DNA of 32,902 nt, taken from the IMG/VR virus record IMGVR_UViG_3300044492_000005, positions 1 through 32,902 of that record, one strand, 5' to 3'. Made by a program: the position numbers and the translations under genes. Within the stretch, counting starts at the first letter, position 1. Every line of letters starts with the position of its first letter. This document shows, one piece after another, positions 31,619 through 32,902 of the stretch. This stretch comes from a virus. The notes beneath the pieces were generated by a model, which saw only the letters and a list, made by a program, of their open reading frames with translations, was not told the DNA's origin and did not search any database.

Positions 31619-32902
31619 TTGTGCCTCGCTTTCGGTCCACTCCGTTGAGCACGCTCAATCTCATGCCACGCCATCCATGCGGGAACCTGATCTGGTTTAC
31701 CAGTATACCGCGCCAACCGTGGACGCTTACTCATCGCATACTTCCACATGTCCATAGCATGATCATTACGATCAACCGGCTTATCGGTTGTCTCATCACT
31801 ACCATCACGTTGAAAGTAATACTCCGTAATCTCATCAATGAACCACTGACAGTTATCCGACACGTAGAAATGCGGTGCCATATGGAAACCATTGATTGGA
31901 TTCTCATGCATCGCCAATGGCGTGAGGTATTGCCAGTTCTTCGCGATACCAGCATTGATGTCGCTGTTACCGCGTTGCATCTTGATGCCTTCTTCCAAGA
32001 ACATGTTCGCAACTGTCTCACCAACAGTGCGTGCATTACCAGTCTTGCGCCTGAACACATCAGGATCAGCAAACACTGGCTCTAATTCATCATCATCGAT
32101 ACGATACTCAGCGCGTATCGACGCAATCAGTTTAGCTGCACCAGCAACAGGCAACTCGGCTACACGAAATCCATCCAGCAGGATGATGTTGCTGTCATCA
32201 TCAGCGAAGAACAATCCATAGCAACTATGCCTGGACAAGCCATGGTCATAGCCTTCTATGAACGTCGGCTGATAGCCCATCATGCGCATCTGCTTCAAAT
32301 ACAAGCGTGCATCTTCATGCTTGAACGTATGCACAGTCTCATCGAATTGCGGATATATCAGTCCGCTCAATGCACCCCACTTACCATACACAAATCGATC
32401 ACGCATCGACCCCGTGTAGGTGGATAACATTCCGCGAATGTAGTCTTCACCTACATTCTCCACGTTCTCATACGTGCTGCCCTCAAACAACTCGATCAGT
32501 GGTATCGGTTTGCCATCCACCAACAGCGGCTCACCATTATCACCGACTTCACAAAGCAGCTTGGGATTTACAACACCACGTTCAGTAAAATCATGCAGCG
32601 GTTTTACAATCTCACGATAACACCAATTCCGTGTAGGATTTAGCGTAGCCATGAACCAACGTGGACCAACACGCGGCATATTCGGGTCATCACCCATATA
32701 CTCAGTGTTGCCACGTAACCGTCCCATCAAATCCATGAAGTCCTTATGACTAAACTCAGGGTCCTCTAGCTGATCAACCACAATCCAATCGTAGGTGGCT
32801 GAAAGTAAGTTCGATTTGGAGTCCTCGGTCTGTTTCCCTTGCTGTGCAACATACCTGAAGTTCACTGTTGAGCCATTCTTCAACAGCAACGTGTTTTCGT
32901 CC
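31615..32902 (-). CDS. terminase large subunit (5' end outside window)
   Basis: The ATP-driven DNA packaging motor and genome nuclease. The frame runs open to the right edge, so the N-terminal Walker A part is missing. Visible are the Walker B strand YDWIVVDQLEDPEF with acidic residues, the coupling-type segment RWFMATLNPTRNWCYREI, and the RNase H-like nuclease: EGYDHGLSRHSCYGLFF (first catalytic Asp), VFADPDVFRRK (second) and RNDHAMDMWKYA (third). The TTG at 32889 is not the true start because sense codons continue upstream of it. The gene ends with GTGA overlap to the membrane miniprotein. Motif order makes the call secure. Confidence 0.93.
   Translation of the reverse strand, partial: DENTLLLKNGSTVNFRYVAQQGKQTEDSKSNLLSATYDWIVVDQLEDPEFSHKDFMDLMGRLRGNTEYMGDDPNMPRVGPRWFMATLNPTRNWCYREIVKPLHDFTERGVVNPKLLCEVGDNGEPLLVDGKPIPLIELFEGSTYENVENVGEDYIRGMLSTYTGSMRDRFVYGKWGALSGLIYPQFDETVHTFKHEDARLYLKQMRMMGYQPTFIEGYDHGLSRHSCYGLFFADDDSNIILLDGFRVAELPVAGAAKLIASIRAEYRIDDDELEPVFADPDVFRRKTGNARTVGETVANMFLEEGIKMQRGNSDINAGIAKNWQYLTPLAMHENPINGFHMAPHFYVSDNCQWFIDEITEYYFQRDGSDETTDKPVDRNDHAMDMWKYAMSKRPRLARYTGKPDQVPAWMAWHEIERAQRSGPKARHK

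Noticed and set aside
1-32902. tRNA genes, CRISPR arrays, insertion sequences or an integrase with attachment site
   Set aside because: No cloverleaf, regular spaced repeats, transposase or recombinase motif was seen by reading; a tRNA scan was not possible, so a divergent tRNA cannot be fully excluded.

Overview
The window is a stretch of a tailed double-stranded DNA phage (Caudoviricetes), not a bacterial chromosome. Genes are packed with almost no spacers, and neighbouring genes commonly share start and stop bases (ATGA, GTGA or TTGA). A full set of capsid, portal, terminase and tail genes is present. No tape-measure gene is visible. Adaptor- and hub-like tail proteins, two tailspikes, an S74 fibre and a group of low-complexity internal virion proteins point to a short-tailed podovirus-like virion. 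No integrase, repressor, phage RNA polymerase, endolysin or small terminase was found, so those functions, if present, lie outside the window. A Gram-negative and perhaps alphaproteobacterial host is suggested only weakly, by the style of the tailspike C-terminus and a small DUF3309-like membrane protein.

The plus-strand arm (1-8930) is a replication and recombination module. In order it holds a Cas4/RecB-like nuclease (5' end outside the window), an HNH-AP2 endonuclease, a 52-residue protein, a RecA-like ATPase of the phage AAA_24/Sak4 type, a putative ssDNA-binding protein, a small basic protein, a RecD/Dda-type helicase, a zinc-ribbon protein, a family A DNA polymerase with a uracil-DNA-glycosylase-like domain fused in front, a second HNH-AP2 endonuclease, and a DUF3987-like ATPase that is the likely replicative helicase. 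The four longer non-coding gaps of this arm each hold an RNA hairpin. The hairpin at 2150-2173 looks most like a terminator for the opposite strand.

The minus-strand arm (32902 down to 8927) is the virion module. In order of transcription it holds large terminase (5' end outside the window), a two-helix membrane miniprotein, a 96-residue protein, portal, scaffold, major capsid protein, three small head or neck proteins, an adaptor-like tail protein, tailspike 2, a 44-residue ORF, tailspike 1, a tail hub-like protein, an S74 tail fibre, a 58-residue protein, and then four putative ejection proteins interleaved with two GNAT acetyltransferases. The two arms converge at 8927-8930, where the stop codons overlap and a hairpin plus T-run ends the early strand.

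The most notable observations are these. The UDG-polymerase fusion has degenerate UDG residues, with His at the Phe762-equivalent position and Ala after the motif C Asp. Both tailspike bodies are much more GC-rich than their native N-terminal anchors, and the joints fall on opposite sides of the same conserved linker. Three genes are easily overlooked: a 54-residue membrane protein, a 58-residue tail-cluster protein and a 44-residue ORF between the spikes. There is no stretch longer than 300 bases without a gene.
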